In this document: one piece after another, positions 1-5,182 of the stretch
How the letters are laid out: each line of letters begins with the position of its first letter
Position numbering within the stretch: position 1 is the first letter of the stretch
From: CAYGWP01 sp964353455
GTDB taxonomy: Bacteria > Planctomycetota > Phycisphaerae > FEN-1346
Assembly (NCBI GenBank): GCA_964353455.1
Contig: CAYGWP010000558.1
Location: 1 to 5,182 of the forward strand
Direction of reading: 5' to 3'
DNA: 5,182 nt
The notes under the pieces: model-generated
What the model saw: the letters and a program-made list of their open reading frames with translations, nothing else
Database searches by the model: none
Told to the model about the DNA's origin: nothing
Position numbers and translations under genes: made by a program

Positions 1-229
1 GCGGTTCAGGCGGTATTCCGAAAACGGCCGTAAGTCCTTTCAGCAGGCGCAATTACAGCAATAACAAGGACTTGCGCATCAACAGCGAAAAGAATTAGCA
101 AGCCGTTGCTCTGTCCACTTGAGCCACAGGCGCGGGAACCGGGCAAGGCCGGTTTCGACCGCCGACTATATCTGGCCGGGGATGCCGCGGTCAAGGCTCT
201 CGCGGCGTTCGTGGCAGCCTCCAATTTGC
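1..229. other. Non-coding leader region, no gene supported
   Basis: No reading frame here has a credible ribosome binding site together with recognisable protein sequence. The open frame that continues upstream of the zinc-ribbon gene (from about 119) encodes low-complexity Arg/Pro-rich sequence unlike the downstream family and lies mostly ahead of the promoter, so I treat it as non-coding. Structure seen: a tRNA-like half at 95-133 (listed separately), an 8-bp palindrome ACGGCCGT at 24-31, and two mutually exclusive stems, 32-39 with 66-73 (AAGTCCTT/AAGGACTT) and 47-52 with 72-77 (GCGCAA/TTGCGC). Confidence 0.6.
95..133 (-). pseudogene. 5' half of a tRNA (tRNA-Arg-like), 3' half missing
   Basis: Read on the minus strand, the segment has a tRNA 5' half in correct order. 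It contains acceptor strand GCGCCTG (133-127), T8 and G9, D-stem GCTC/GAGC (124-121 and 111-108) around a loop with A14, A15, G18-G19 and A21, then A26, anticodon-stem strand ACGGC (106-102), and a seven-base loop TTGCTAA with U33 and purines at 37-38. The D-arm resembles bacterial tRNA-Arg genes as I remember them. The expected GCCGT closing the anticodon stem is absent (bases 90-94 do not pair), and no T-arm or CAGGCGC acceptor partner follows on the minus strand. I infer a tRNA relic, possibly left by a recombination or deletion. A chance match is less likely but possible. Confidence 0.5.
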
Positions 230-258
230 TTGATTCGCTTCCGCGGCGACGATATAAG
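230..258 (+). promoter_or_regulatory. Sigma70-type promoter of the zinc-ribbon/RNase HI unit
   Basis: A -35 TTGATT (230-235) and a -10 TATAAG (253-258) are separated by exactly 17 bp. Transcription would begin near 265, giving a leader of about 25 nt before the TTG start at 290. This placement supports the downstream start codon over the upstream extension of the open frame. Confidence 0.6.
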
Positions 259-279
259 ACTGTGGATCCAGCGAAATCG

Positions 280-292
280 AGGAGGTCCATTG
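280..292 (+). promoter_or_regulatory. Shine-Dalgarno and TTG start of the zinc-ribbon gene
   Basis: AGGAGG at 280-285 is followed four bases later by TTG (290-292). This near-perfect anti-16S match fixes the start on a TTG. No ATG or GTG with a comparable site lies nearby, and the protein from this point has the length and N-terminus expected of the family. Confidence 0.8.
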
Positions 293-1030
293 GCAGATTC
301 GGTCCTTGAAAAGTTGCGACTGTTGCAGGATGCCGACCTGGAGGTGCGCCGGATGGAGCAAAGCAAGGCGGCGCACGACCGCGCCCTGCGCGTCCGCGGC
401 GAGCAGATCGCCAAGCACAAGCAGACAATCGAAGCGCTGAAGGTGAGGCAGCGTCAGGCCCGGATGGCGGTCGATAAGAAGGAACTGGAGGTCCGCCAGA
501 AGCGCGGCGAGATCGAGAAACTCCGCCAGCAGCAGACTCTTGTCCGCGACAACCGCCAGTTCGCTGCTCTCCAGAACGAGATGCGCTTCGCGGAACTCTC
601 GATCTCGAAGTACGAGGATGAGATCCTCACCGACATGGGCGACATGGAGGCGATCGACGCCGACATCAAGAAGGCCCACGACGAACTTGCCAAACTGGAG
701 AAGGACCTCGATGCGGCGCGCACGGACACCGATGCCAAGAAGGGCGGCATCGACGCCGCGATCGCCGAGAAGCGCCGCCGCCGCGACGAGATCGCCGCAG
801 GCCTCCCCCCCAGGATCGTGGACCTCTTCAGCCGCATCGCAGACCGTCTGGACGGCGAGGCCCTCGCCCCCGTCGTCCGAGACGACGAGGACCCCGATGA
901 AGGCATCTACATCTGCGGCGGGTGCCACATGGGCGTCACCCAGAACACCTACGTCCTCCTCGCCGGCCGCAACGAGAACCTCTGCACGTGCCCCAACTGC
1001 ACGCGCATCCTGTACCTGGAAAAGACATGA
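290..1030 (+). CDS. Coiled-coil protein with C-terminal C4 zinc ribbon (DUF164/CT398-like)
   Basis: The product is 246 residues, the usual size of this family. Residues about 15-170 form a long, charged, heptad-rich coiled coil of two antiparallel-type helices. The conserved NRQFAALQNE segment (88-97) corresponds to the family's N-R-[EQ]-[YF]-x-A-L-x-x-E signature at the helical turn. Residues 170-205 are a Pro/Asp-rich linker. The C-terminus holds a zinc ribbon: CGGC (209-212) and CPNC (234-237), with an extra Cys at 232, ending in the typical RILYLEK. There is no signal peptide or membrane segment, so it is cytoplasmic. The family is widespread but its biochemical role is poorly defined; structure suggests nucleic-acid or protein binding. 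Its stop overlaps the RNase HI start (ATGA, 1027-1030), implying translational coupling. The start is TTG, set by the strong Shine-Dalgarno at 280-285. Confidence 0.93.
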   Translation: MADSVLEKLRLLQDADLEVRRMEQSKAAHDRALRVRGEQIAKHKQTIEALKVRQRQARMAVDKKELEVRQKRGEIEKLRQQQTLVRDNRQFAALQNEMRFAELSISKYEDEILTDMGDMEAIDADIKKAHDELAKLEKDLDAARTDTDAKKGGIDAAIAEKRRRRDEIAAGLPPRIVDLFSRIADRLDGEALAPVVRDDEDPDEGIYICGGCHMGVTQNTYVLLAGRNENLCTCPNCTRILYLEKT

Positions 1031-1536
1031 CGGCCGCCGAGACTCCCGCCGCAAGCCTTTCCGGCGATATCCATCTCGTTCTATACGTGGACGGCGCGTG
1101 CTCCGGCAACCCCGGCCCCTGCGGCTCATCGGCCATCCTCAAGGCGGATGACGGCACGACCCTCCTGGAGAAGGCCCGCGCGTTCGGACCGGCCACCAAT
1201 AACGTGGCCGAGTACCAGGCGGTCATTTTAGGCCTGGAGATGGCGGCGGCGCTCAGGCCACGGCGGCTCACGATCCGCAGCGACTCGGAACTCATGGTCC
1301 GCCAACTGGCCGGCGAGTATAGGATCAGGGCGCCGCACCTGAAACCGCTCTACAACCAGGTCCGGCGATTGCTGGAGCCGTTTGAGTCGGTCGAGATCGA
1401 ACACATCTCCCGCCAGCAGAACGCCGAGGCCGACAAACTCGCACGCAAGGCCGTCGAGAAGGCACGCCAGGTCGATGCCGCTATTCCCCCCGAGGCACGC
1501 AAGCAGCCCCATCACAAGACCTTCAGGCTGAAGTAG
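1027..1536 (+). CDS. RNase HI-family ribonuclease
   Basis: This 169-residue protein belongs to the RNase H-like family that cleaves the RNA strand of RNA-DNA hybrids. All acidic active-site positions are visible: Asp22 in YVDGACSGNPGP (20-31), Glu62 in NNVAEYQAVILGLEMA (58-73), Asp86 in RSDSELMVRQL (84-94), and Asp136 in the NAEADKLAR motif (132-140). The IEHISRQQN stretch (124-132) just before the last Asp is the usual VxHVxRxxN form of the short 'ribonuclease HI family' proteins rather than the E. coli RnhA form, and the basic handle region of E. coli RnhA is absent. The C-terminal 30 residues are Lys/Pro/His-rich and probably flexible. The ATG overlaps the preceding stop by 4 bp and has no strong Shine-Dalgarno of its own, so expression is probably coupled to the zinc-ribbon gene. 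It is likely cytoplasmic. Substrate specificity cannot be told from the sequence. Confidence 0.95.
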   Translation: MTAAETPAASLSGDIHLVLYVDGACSGNPGPCGSSAILKADDGTTLLEKARAFGPATNNVAEYQAVILGLEMAAALRPRRLTIRSDSELMVRQLAGEYRIRAPHLKPLYNQVRRLLEPFESVEIEHISRQQNAEADKLARKAVEKARQVDAAIPPEARKQPHHKTFRLK

Positions 1537-1577
1537 CATACGTTTCGCCATATCGTTGCTTTTCCCGTAGTCGTCTT

Positions 1578-1678
1578 AACGCAGAGACCGCAGAGAACGC
1601 GGAGAACAACGGGCGGCTCTTATTAACAACATCTTTGTAACTCATCTCTTTCTCTGCGTCCTCTGCGGTCTCCGCGTT
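1578..1678. repeat. Imperfect inverted repeat built from 9-bp units
   Basis: Two 29-bp arms (1578-1606 and 1650-1678) are reverse complements at 26 of 29 positions, around a 43-base AT-richer centre. Each arm is itself three near-copies of a 9-mer, consensus AACGCAGAG (AACGCAGAG, ACCGCAGAG, AACGCGGAG on the left). Similar GCAGAG-periodic sequences are, as I remember them, dispersed intergenic repeats in many high-GC bacterial genomes. It starts 41 bp after the RNase HI stop and could fold as an mRNA 3' hairpin, but there is no T-tract after it, so it is not a standard terminator. No coding potential or transposase is associated. Confidence 0.85.
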
Positions 1679-1751
1679 CAAATGGAACGGCAGAAGACCG
1701 CCCGTTCGGTGCCGCCAGGCCCAGATAATGATAATGCGTGTCGCGGCGCGC

Positions 1752-1767
1752 TCGAACTACCGTTCGA
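1752..1767. promoter_or_regulatory. SOS-box-like palindrome upstream of rnpB
   Basis: TCGAAC and GTTCGA half-sites flank a 4-bp centre (TACC), giving a perfect 6-bp inverted repeat. The core CGAAC-N4-GTTCG has the half-sites and spacing of the Gram-positive LexA box, although the central bases do not match its R-N-R-Y preference. It sits about 26-41 bp before the inferred rnpB start, over the -35 position, where a repressor would act. Binding is inference only. Confidence 0.25.
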
Positions 1768-1780
1768 CAATCATCTGGTG

Positions 1781-1786
1781 TATAAT
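1781..1786 (+). promoter_or_regulatory. -10 box of the rnpB promoter
   Basis: A perfect TATAAT. Seven bases downstream of its last base is G1793, the first base of RNase P helix P1, so the primary transcript would begin directly at the mature RNA. No good -35 hexamer lies 16-18 bp upstream (TACCGT occupies the 17-bp position), which suggests either an activator or a weak -35 offset by the consensus -10. Confidence 0.7.
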
Positions 1787-1792
1787 GTGGCT

Positions 1793-2215
1793 GGAGTCCG
1801 GCGAGCGGGCAACGCGGCCGCTCGGTCCGCAAGGGCCGGGAGGAAAGTCCGAACTCCGCAGGGCACGGTGGTCGTTAACGGCGACCGGGCGCAAGCCCAG
1901 GGAAAGTGCAACAGAGAGAAGACCGCCTAAGGCGTTCGCCACAAGCGGACGTCCGGCAAGGGTGAAACGGTGCGGTAAGAGCGCACCGCCCGTGTGGTGA
2001 CACGCGGGGCACGGCAAACCCCACCGGGAGCAAGGCCAAATAGGGGGCTTCGGAGCGGCCCGCTCCAATTCCGGCTTCGGTCGGGAAAAGCCCCGGGTTG
2101 GCTGCTTGAGTTACGCGGCAACGCGCGACCCAGATAAATGGCCGCGGCCCGCCGTCGCCCCCAAGGGGGCTATGGCGGGTTACAGAATTCGGCTTACTGC
2201 CCGCTCGCCGGCTCC
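1793..2215 (+). ncRNA. rnpB: RNase P RNA, bacterial type A
   Basis: The catalytic RNA of RNase P, which removes 5' leaders from pre-tRNAs. The conserved core is intact: GAGGAAAGTCC (1840-1850), AGTGCAACAGAGAG (1906-1919), the GGTGCGGTAAGAGCGCACC hairpin P13 (1969-1987), GGAGCAAGGCCAAATAGG (2027-2044), GGCTGCTTGAG (2100-2110) and ACAGAATTCGGCTTA (2182-2196). P1 is 18 bp with one bulged U (1793-1811 with 2198-2215). P2 is 1814-1819 with 2140-2145. P3 is a short 8-bp stem with a GCAA loop (1821-1840). P4 forms 1845-1853 with 2188-2195, keeping the bulged U1848. P12 is short (1933-1951), P14 is 1991-2004, P18 is a 4-bp GCAA hairpin (2114-2125), and a P19-type hairpin is present (2148-2179). The P16/P17 arm makes it type A. 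The L15 GGU that pairs with tRNA CCA is at 2096-2098. Length 423 nt is normal. Odd points are an extra UUCG hairpin (2069-2086) and AA/UU pairs at the end of P4. Confidence 0.98.
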
Positions 2216-2224
2216 GTTTTTATT
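2216..2224 (+). terminator. T-run at the 3' end of rnpB
   Basis: The 3' strand of P1 ends at 2215 and is followed by GTTTTTATT. There is no strong local hairpin other than long-range P1, so either P1 formation with the U-run ends transcription or the 3' end is trimmed to P1. This is a weak terminator by sequence. Confidence 0.4.
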
Positions 2225-2261
2225 CAAGGCACAACATAAGCGCGAAGGGCGCGGGGCGAAA

Positions 2262-2369
2262 GTTTAGCCGCGAATCGAAGATGAGCGCGTGTTCGGGCGG
2301 CTATGCGAGCCCATCGGCGAGCTCATCACTTCGACTTCGCTCAGTGCAGGCTTCGATTCGCAGCTAAAC
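2262..2369. repeat. Palindromic intergenic element with nested stems
   Basis: Outer arms of 19 bp (2262-2280 and 2351-2369) match as reverse complements at 18 of 19 positions. The single difference is G-U on the minus-strand transcript but C-A on the plus-strand one. Inside are GATGAGC/GCTCATC (2280-2286 with 2321-2327) and GGGC/GCCC (2295-2298 with 2309-2312). A CACTTCGACTTCGCTCAGTG segment (2327-2346) resembles the CTTCGACTTCGCTCAG-type palindromes that I recall as common dispersed repeats in diverse bacteria. It lies 36 bp past the stop of the leftward dehydrogenase gene, so it may serve as that gene's mRNA 3' structure. It is non-coding and has no transposase, so it may be a REP- or MITE-like relic. 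Confidence 0.75.
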
Positions 2370-2405
2370 GCGCGCATAACACGCCACTGCCCGCGCCGGG
2401 TTTGG

Positions 2406-3407
2406 CTACTCAGCAGCCGGAATCAGCAGCACCTTGCCGCCGGTCATGTTGCGTTTGTAGTTCTCGATTTCCTCGGCGGCCTTTTCGAGCGGCACGCGGG
2501 CGCGGACCTCGGTCTGTAGGTCTGTGGCCAGGCGCTTCTGGAGGCCGAAGGCCATCTTCGCCCGGCCCACGAGGCCCTTCCGCGCAACCCACTTCGAGAG
2601 CCAGAACCCTTCCACGCGCTTCCCCTCGTAGATGAATTGCTCGGGGCGGACCGTCACGGCCCCGTCGGAGAGCGAGCCATAGACGATCGCCGTGCTCCCG
2701 TCGGGCATGGCGGCAAGCGTGCGGCCGGTCATCTCGCCGGCAACGGCGTCGAAGGCGACGGTCGCGCCTGCGGCATGGCAGGCTTCTTTCAGGCGCGCAT
2801 CGAAGTCGGCGGCAGACGAGTCGAGGACCGTTGCCGCACCCATGCCGCGGAGGAGTTCCACCTGCTCCTTGCGGCGGACGATGTGGATGATCGGGAAGTT
2901 CTCGCTCCGGCCGAGCCTGACGAGCATCCGCCCGAGCGCGCTTGCGGCCGCCGTGTGGACGGCGGCGCGATGCCCCGCGCGGCGGGCGATGTCCAGGAGC
3001 GCCCACGCCGTCCACGGATTGACGACCATCATGGCCCCCTGCTCCAGCGTAAGTTCCTTGCGCAAGGGGATGCATCGCCGCGCATCGGTCACCATGTACT
3101 CGGCCCACGTGCCGTCGCCGTTTTCCGGGGCCAAGCAGCCGACGCGTTTGCCGGCCGAAAACTTCGGCATCAGTCCCGAGCCGATGGCAACCACCGTGCC
3201 GCTGCCCTCGATGCCCGGCACCGCCGGCAGGCGTTTCTTCAGGCCGTACGCCCCGACGATGAACTTCAGGTCCGACGGGTTGACGGGCGCTGCGGCAATC
3301 TTGACGAGCACCTGGCCCGGCCCGGGCTGCGGCACGGGCCTCTCGACAAGGCTCAGGCGTCCGTCGTACGCGCGGAGTTCAAGGGCCCGCATGGTTGTCG
3401 GAATCAT
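2406..3407 (-). CDS. Medium-chain dehydrogenase/reductase, zinc-independent quinone/enoyl reductase type
   Basis: A 333-residue MDR-family oxidoreductase, normal length for the group. Residues 1-125 form the GroES-like domain (QPGPGQVLVKIAAAPVNPSD at 27-46, then LPAVPGIEGSGTVVAIG at 60-76). The Rossmann half begins about 130 (VNPWTAW 129-135; TAAASALGRM 152-161). The usual GxGxxG is degenerate, keeping only Gly159. Arg178-Arg179 after the second strand suggest NADPH. The structural zinc lobe and catalytic zinc ligands are missing, so it is not a zinc alcohol dehydrogenase. Tyr54 in GAYG sits where 2-enoyl thioester reductases (ETR/MECR branch) carry their catalytic Tyr, and the GTWAEY motif (99-104) also fits that branch. 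The exact substrate (quinone, enoyl-CoA or enoyl-ACP) is undetermined. The chosen ATG at 3407 has AAAGGTG five bases upstream. An ATG 15 bp further in is an alternative, and in-frame upstream codons have poorer sites. It is cytoplasmic and transcribed divergently from the Gfo/Idh/MocA gene. Confidence 0.92.
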   Translation of the reverse strand: MIPTTMRALELRAYDGRLSLVERPVPQPGPGQVLVKIAAAPVNPSDLKFIVGAYGLKKRLPAVPGIEGSGTVVAIGSGLMPKFSAGKRVGCLAPENGDGTWAEYMVTDARRCIPLRKELTLEQGAMMVVNPWTAWALLDIARRAGHRAAVHTAAASALGRMLVRLGRSENFPIIHIVRRKEQVELLRGMGAATVLDSSAADFDARLKEACHAAGATVAFDAVAGEMTGRTLAAMPDGSTAIVYGSLSDGAVTVRPEQFIYEGKRVEGFWLSKWVARKGLVGRAKMAFGLQKRLATDLQTEVRARVPLEKAAEEIENYKRNMTGGKVLLIPAAE

Positions 3408-3571
3408 GGTTGCACCTTTCCGTGTCGGAATCAGCGACGCCGCGGATACACGAGACTTCATTCTAGCGACTTTCCGACAGGTTGCGATAGCCCAAGAAAA
3501 CTGTTGCACGGCGGGATTTTCCGGCGAAGATTAAGGCTGGCCCAAGTCTCCGGCTACAGGAGGGTTCGATC
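3408..3571. promoter_or_regulatory. Divergent intergenic region between the dehydrogenase and Gfo/Idh/MocA genes
   Basis: Contains AGGAGG (3558-3563), eight bases before the rightward ATG, and AAAGGTG on the minus strand before the leftward ATG. A minus-strand TAGAAT (3465-3460) is a possible -10 for the dehydrogenase but lacks a clear -35. On the plus strand TTGCAC (3504-3509) has only GATTAA 19 bp later (3529-3534), a weak pair. An 11-mer TGTCGGAATCA at 3423-3433 recurs at 3396-3406 over the leftward start codon, and its inverse TTCCGACA lies at 3472-3479. These could be operator sites. No further gene is seen here. Confidence 0.45.
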
Positions 3572-5002
3572 ATGTCCAGAATCAATCGGCGGGCGTTTCT
3601 GAAGGGTACTCTGGCATCGGCAGGCGCGGCGTTTCTCATCGGCGGACCGCGGTTCTCCGCCACGGCTTACGCGGCCAACGAGACCGTGCGCGTCGGCGTG
3701 GCCGGCCTCCACGGTCGAGGCGGCTCGCACGTCGGCGCGTACGCCGGCATGAAGGACGCCCAGATCATCTACCTCATCGACCCCGACAAGCGGACCTTCG
3801 CCAAGTACGTCAAGGGCATCCAGGACAAGAGCGGCAAGGCGCCCACGTGCGTCCAGGATATCCGCAAGGCCCTGGAAGATAAGGAACTCGACGCCGTCTC
3901 CGTAGCCACGTGCAACCACTGGCACTGCCTCATCACCATCTGGGCGTGCCAGGCCGGAAAGGATGTCTATGTCGAGAAGCCCCTTAGCCAGAACGTGCAC
4001 GAGGGCCGCATCGCCGTGGACACCGCCCGCAAACTCAAGCGCGTCGTCCAGTACGGGACGGGCTCGGGCGCCACGGGCGATGCGATAGTGCCGCTCGCGA
4101 AGGCGAAGACCTACGGGAAACTGCTGGTCTCGCGCGGCATGTGCTACAAGGGCCGCCCGAGCATCGGCTTCAAGGAGCCGGCCGACCCGCCGGCGGACCT
4201 CGACTTCGACATCTGGAACGGGCCGGCGCCGAAGCAGCCCTATCACGAGAACCTTGTCCATTACAACTGGCACTGGTTCTGGGACTTCGGCAACGGCGAC
4301 CTCGGCAACCAGGGCGCCCACCAGATACACGCAGCGTTCCACGCCATCCCCGATGCCACGTTCCCGAAGAGCGTGATCAGCATCGGCGGCAGGTTCGGGT
4401 ACAAGGACCAGGGCCAGACCGCCAACACGCAGATCGCCGCGTTCGACTTCGGCGAGACGCAACTCATCTTTGAGGTGAGGGGCCTGAAGACCGACAAGTA
4501 CTTCGACCAGGGCATCGGCAACACGTTCCACTTCGACCAGGGCGTGGTGGCCGGCGGGAAGTTCTACCCGAAGGGCGGCAAGGACTCCGAGCCCGCGACC
4601 AAACTGCCGGCCGATCGCGTGAGCAAGGGCGGCAACTTCCCCGAATTCATCCGCTGCGTCAAGGCCCGCGACACAGAGAACCTCCAGTGGAACATCGACA
4701 CGGCCCATTACTCCTCCGCCCTCTGCCACCTGGCGAATGCCTCGTACCGGGTGGGCAAGGATGTGCCGTTCGGCGGACCCGCCAAGCCTTTCGGCGACAA
4801 CGCCGCCGCCAACGAGACATTCGAGCGGATGTGCGACCACCTGAAGGGCAACGCCGTGCCGCTCGAAGGCGCCACCTATCGCGTGGGACGCATGCTCCAG
4901 TTCGACGGCAAGACCGAGAAGTTCGTGGGCGACCCCGAGGCCGACAAACTCCTGACGCGCCCCGCGCGGCCGCCGTTCGCCGTGCCCGAGACGGTCGCAT
5001 GA
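3572..5002 (+). CDS. Tat-exported Gfo/Idh/MocA-family oxidoreductase
   Basis: A 476-residue NAD(P)-dependent oxidoreductase of a family that acts on sugars, inositols and their derivatives. A twin-arginine signal opens it: NRRAFLKG (5-12), a hydrophobic stretch (13-24), and an AYA|AN cleavage site after residue 34, so it should be exported folded with its cofactor. The nucleotide fold starts at VRVGVAGLHGRGG (39-51), with Asp70 after the second strand favouring NAD. Then come NHWHCLITIWACQAGKDVYV (115-134) and EKP (135-137), with the catalytic Lys136. The C-terminal domain has the planctomycete-type NWHWFWDFGNGDLGNQGAHQ (232-251) and ends with FDGKTEKFVGDPEADKLLTR (444-463). The ATG is set by AGGAGG eight bases upstream. 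Departures from relatives as I know them: GTGSGA (162-167) where GTQxRS is common, and His253 where Asp is usual after HQ(I/M). The substrate is unknown. A second exported protein gene follows 65 bp downstream, probably in the same transcript. Confidence 0.95.
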   Translation: MSRINRRAFLKGTLASAGAAFLIGGPRFSATAYAANETVRVGVAGLHGRGGSHVGAYAGMKDAQIIYLIDPDKRTFAKYVKGIQDKSGKAPTCVQDIRKALEDKELDAVSVATCNHWHCLITIWACQAGKDVYVEKPLSQNVHEGRIAVDTARKLKRVVQYGTGSGATGDAIVPLAKAKTYGKLLVSRGMCYKGRPSIGFKEPADPPADLDFDIWNGPAPKQPYHENLVHYNWHWFWDFGNGDLGNQGAHQIHAAFHAIPDATFPKSVISIGGRFGYKDQGQTANTQIAAFDFGETQLIFEVRGLKTDKYFDQGIGNTFHFDQGVVAGGKFYPKGGKDSEPATKLPADRVSKGGNFPEFIRCVKARDTENLQWNIDTAHYSSALCHLANASYRVGKDVPFGGPAKPFGDNAAANETFERMCDHLKGNAVPLEGATYRVGRMLQFDGKTEKFVGDPEADKLLTRPARPPFAVPETVA

Positions 5003-5019
5003 GCCTGCAACGCCGCATG

Positions 5020-5047
5020 GCGCGGCGGGTCTCCGGACCCGCCGCGC
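5020..5047 (+). other. Strong intercistronic hairpin
   Basis: A perfect 12-bp GC-rich stem (5020-5031 with 5036-5047) closed by the four-base loop TCCG. It begins 18 bases after the stop of the Gfo/Idh/MocA gene and ends seven bases before the next Shine-Dalgarno. No T-run follows, so it is not a standard intrinsic terminator. It may protect the upstream mRNA 3' end, set relative expression of the two genes, or partly attenuate transcription. Confidence 0.8.
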
Positions 5048-5067
5048 AGACGCCAGGAGGATCACAA

Positions 5068-5182
5068 GTGTCTCTCTGCACGTGCTGTGCCGCCCTGCTC
5101 ATCGCCGCCTCGTCGGTTGTGGCGCTGGCCGACGACACGCGGGTCTCCACCGTCAAGCGGCCGCCCACTGAGAAGCGAAATC
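5068..5182 (+). CDS. Start of an exported protein, cut by the window edge
   Basis: A GTG at 5068 is preceded by AGGAGG (5055-5060) at 7-base spacing, among the best ribosome binding sites in the window. The 38 visible residues stay open to the edge. They begin MSLCTCCAALLIAASSVVALA, a short Sec-type signal peptide with an ALA|DD cleavage site after residue 21, followed by a polar segment (DDTRVSTVKRPPTEKRN). Three cysteines lie early in the hydrophobic core, but none sits in a proper lipobox (L-A/S-G/A-C), so a lipoprotein is not indicated. It lies 65 bp after the Gfo/Idh/MocA gene in the same direction, with a hairpin between them. The mature domain is out of view and I assign no function. 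The small unbiased N-terminus leaves some doubt, but the RBS plus signal peptide make a gene likely. Confidence 0.75.
   Translation, partial: MSLCTCCAALLIAASSVVALADDTRVSTVKRPPTEKRN

Overview
The window reads as chromosomal DNA of a high-GC bacterium, most likely a member of the Planctomycetota or a relative in the PVC group. The best evidence is a Tat-exported Gfo/Idh/MocA oxidoreductase whose motifs (N-terminal NRRAFLK, EKP, GNGDLGNQG, a C-terminal FVGDPEA-type tail) are typical of the large planctomycete paralogue family. This placement is an inference from motifs; no database search was possible.

Layout. Positions 1-229 hold no convincing gene, but 95-133 on the minus strand matches the 5' half of a tRNA whose 3' half is missing. 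A good sigma70-type promoter (230-258) drives a two-gene unit read to the right: a coiled-coil/C4 zinc-ribbon protein (290-1030, TTG start) and an RNase HI-family protein (1027-1536), overlapping by ATGA. A 101-bp inverted repeat built from 9-bp units (1578-1678) follows. Next is rnpB, the type A RNase P RNA (1793-2215), with its own TATAAT box placed so that transcription would begin at the first base of helix P1. Between rnpB and the next gene lies a second palindromic element (2262-2369).

The right half has a divergent pair. A medium-chain dehydrogenase/reductase (2406-3407) is read leftward. The Tat-exported Gfo/Idh/MocA protein (3572-5002) is read rightward, followed after a strong 12-bp hairpin by the start of another exported protein (5068 to the window edge). 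The 164-bp gap between the divergent genes carries both ribosome binding sites and a repeated 11-mer that may be an operator.

Functionally, the left half is an RNA-metabolism cluster (zinc-ribbon protein, RNase HI, RNase P RNA). The right half looks like redox and periplasmic sugar-derivative metabolism. No defence system, CRISPR array, transposase or other clearly new system is visible. The points most worth a second look are details: compensatory changes and an extra hairpin in rnpB, the tRNA half, the two palindromic repeats, and unusual residues in the Gfo/Idh/MocA active-site motifs.
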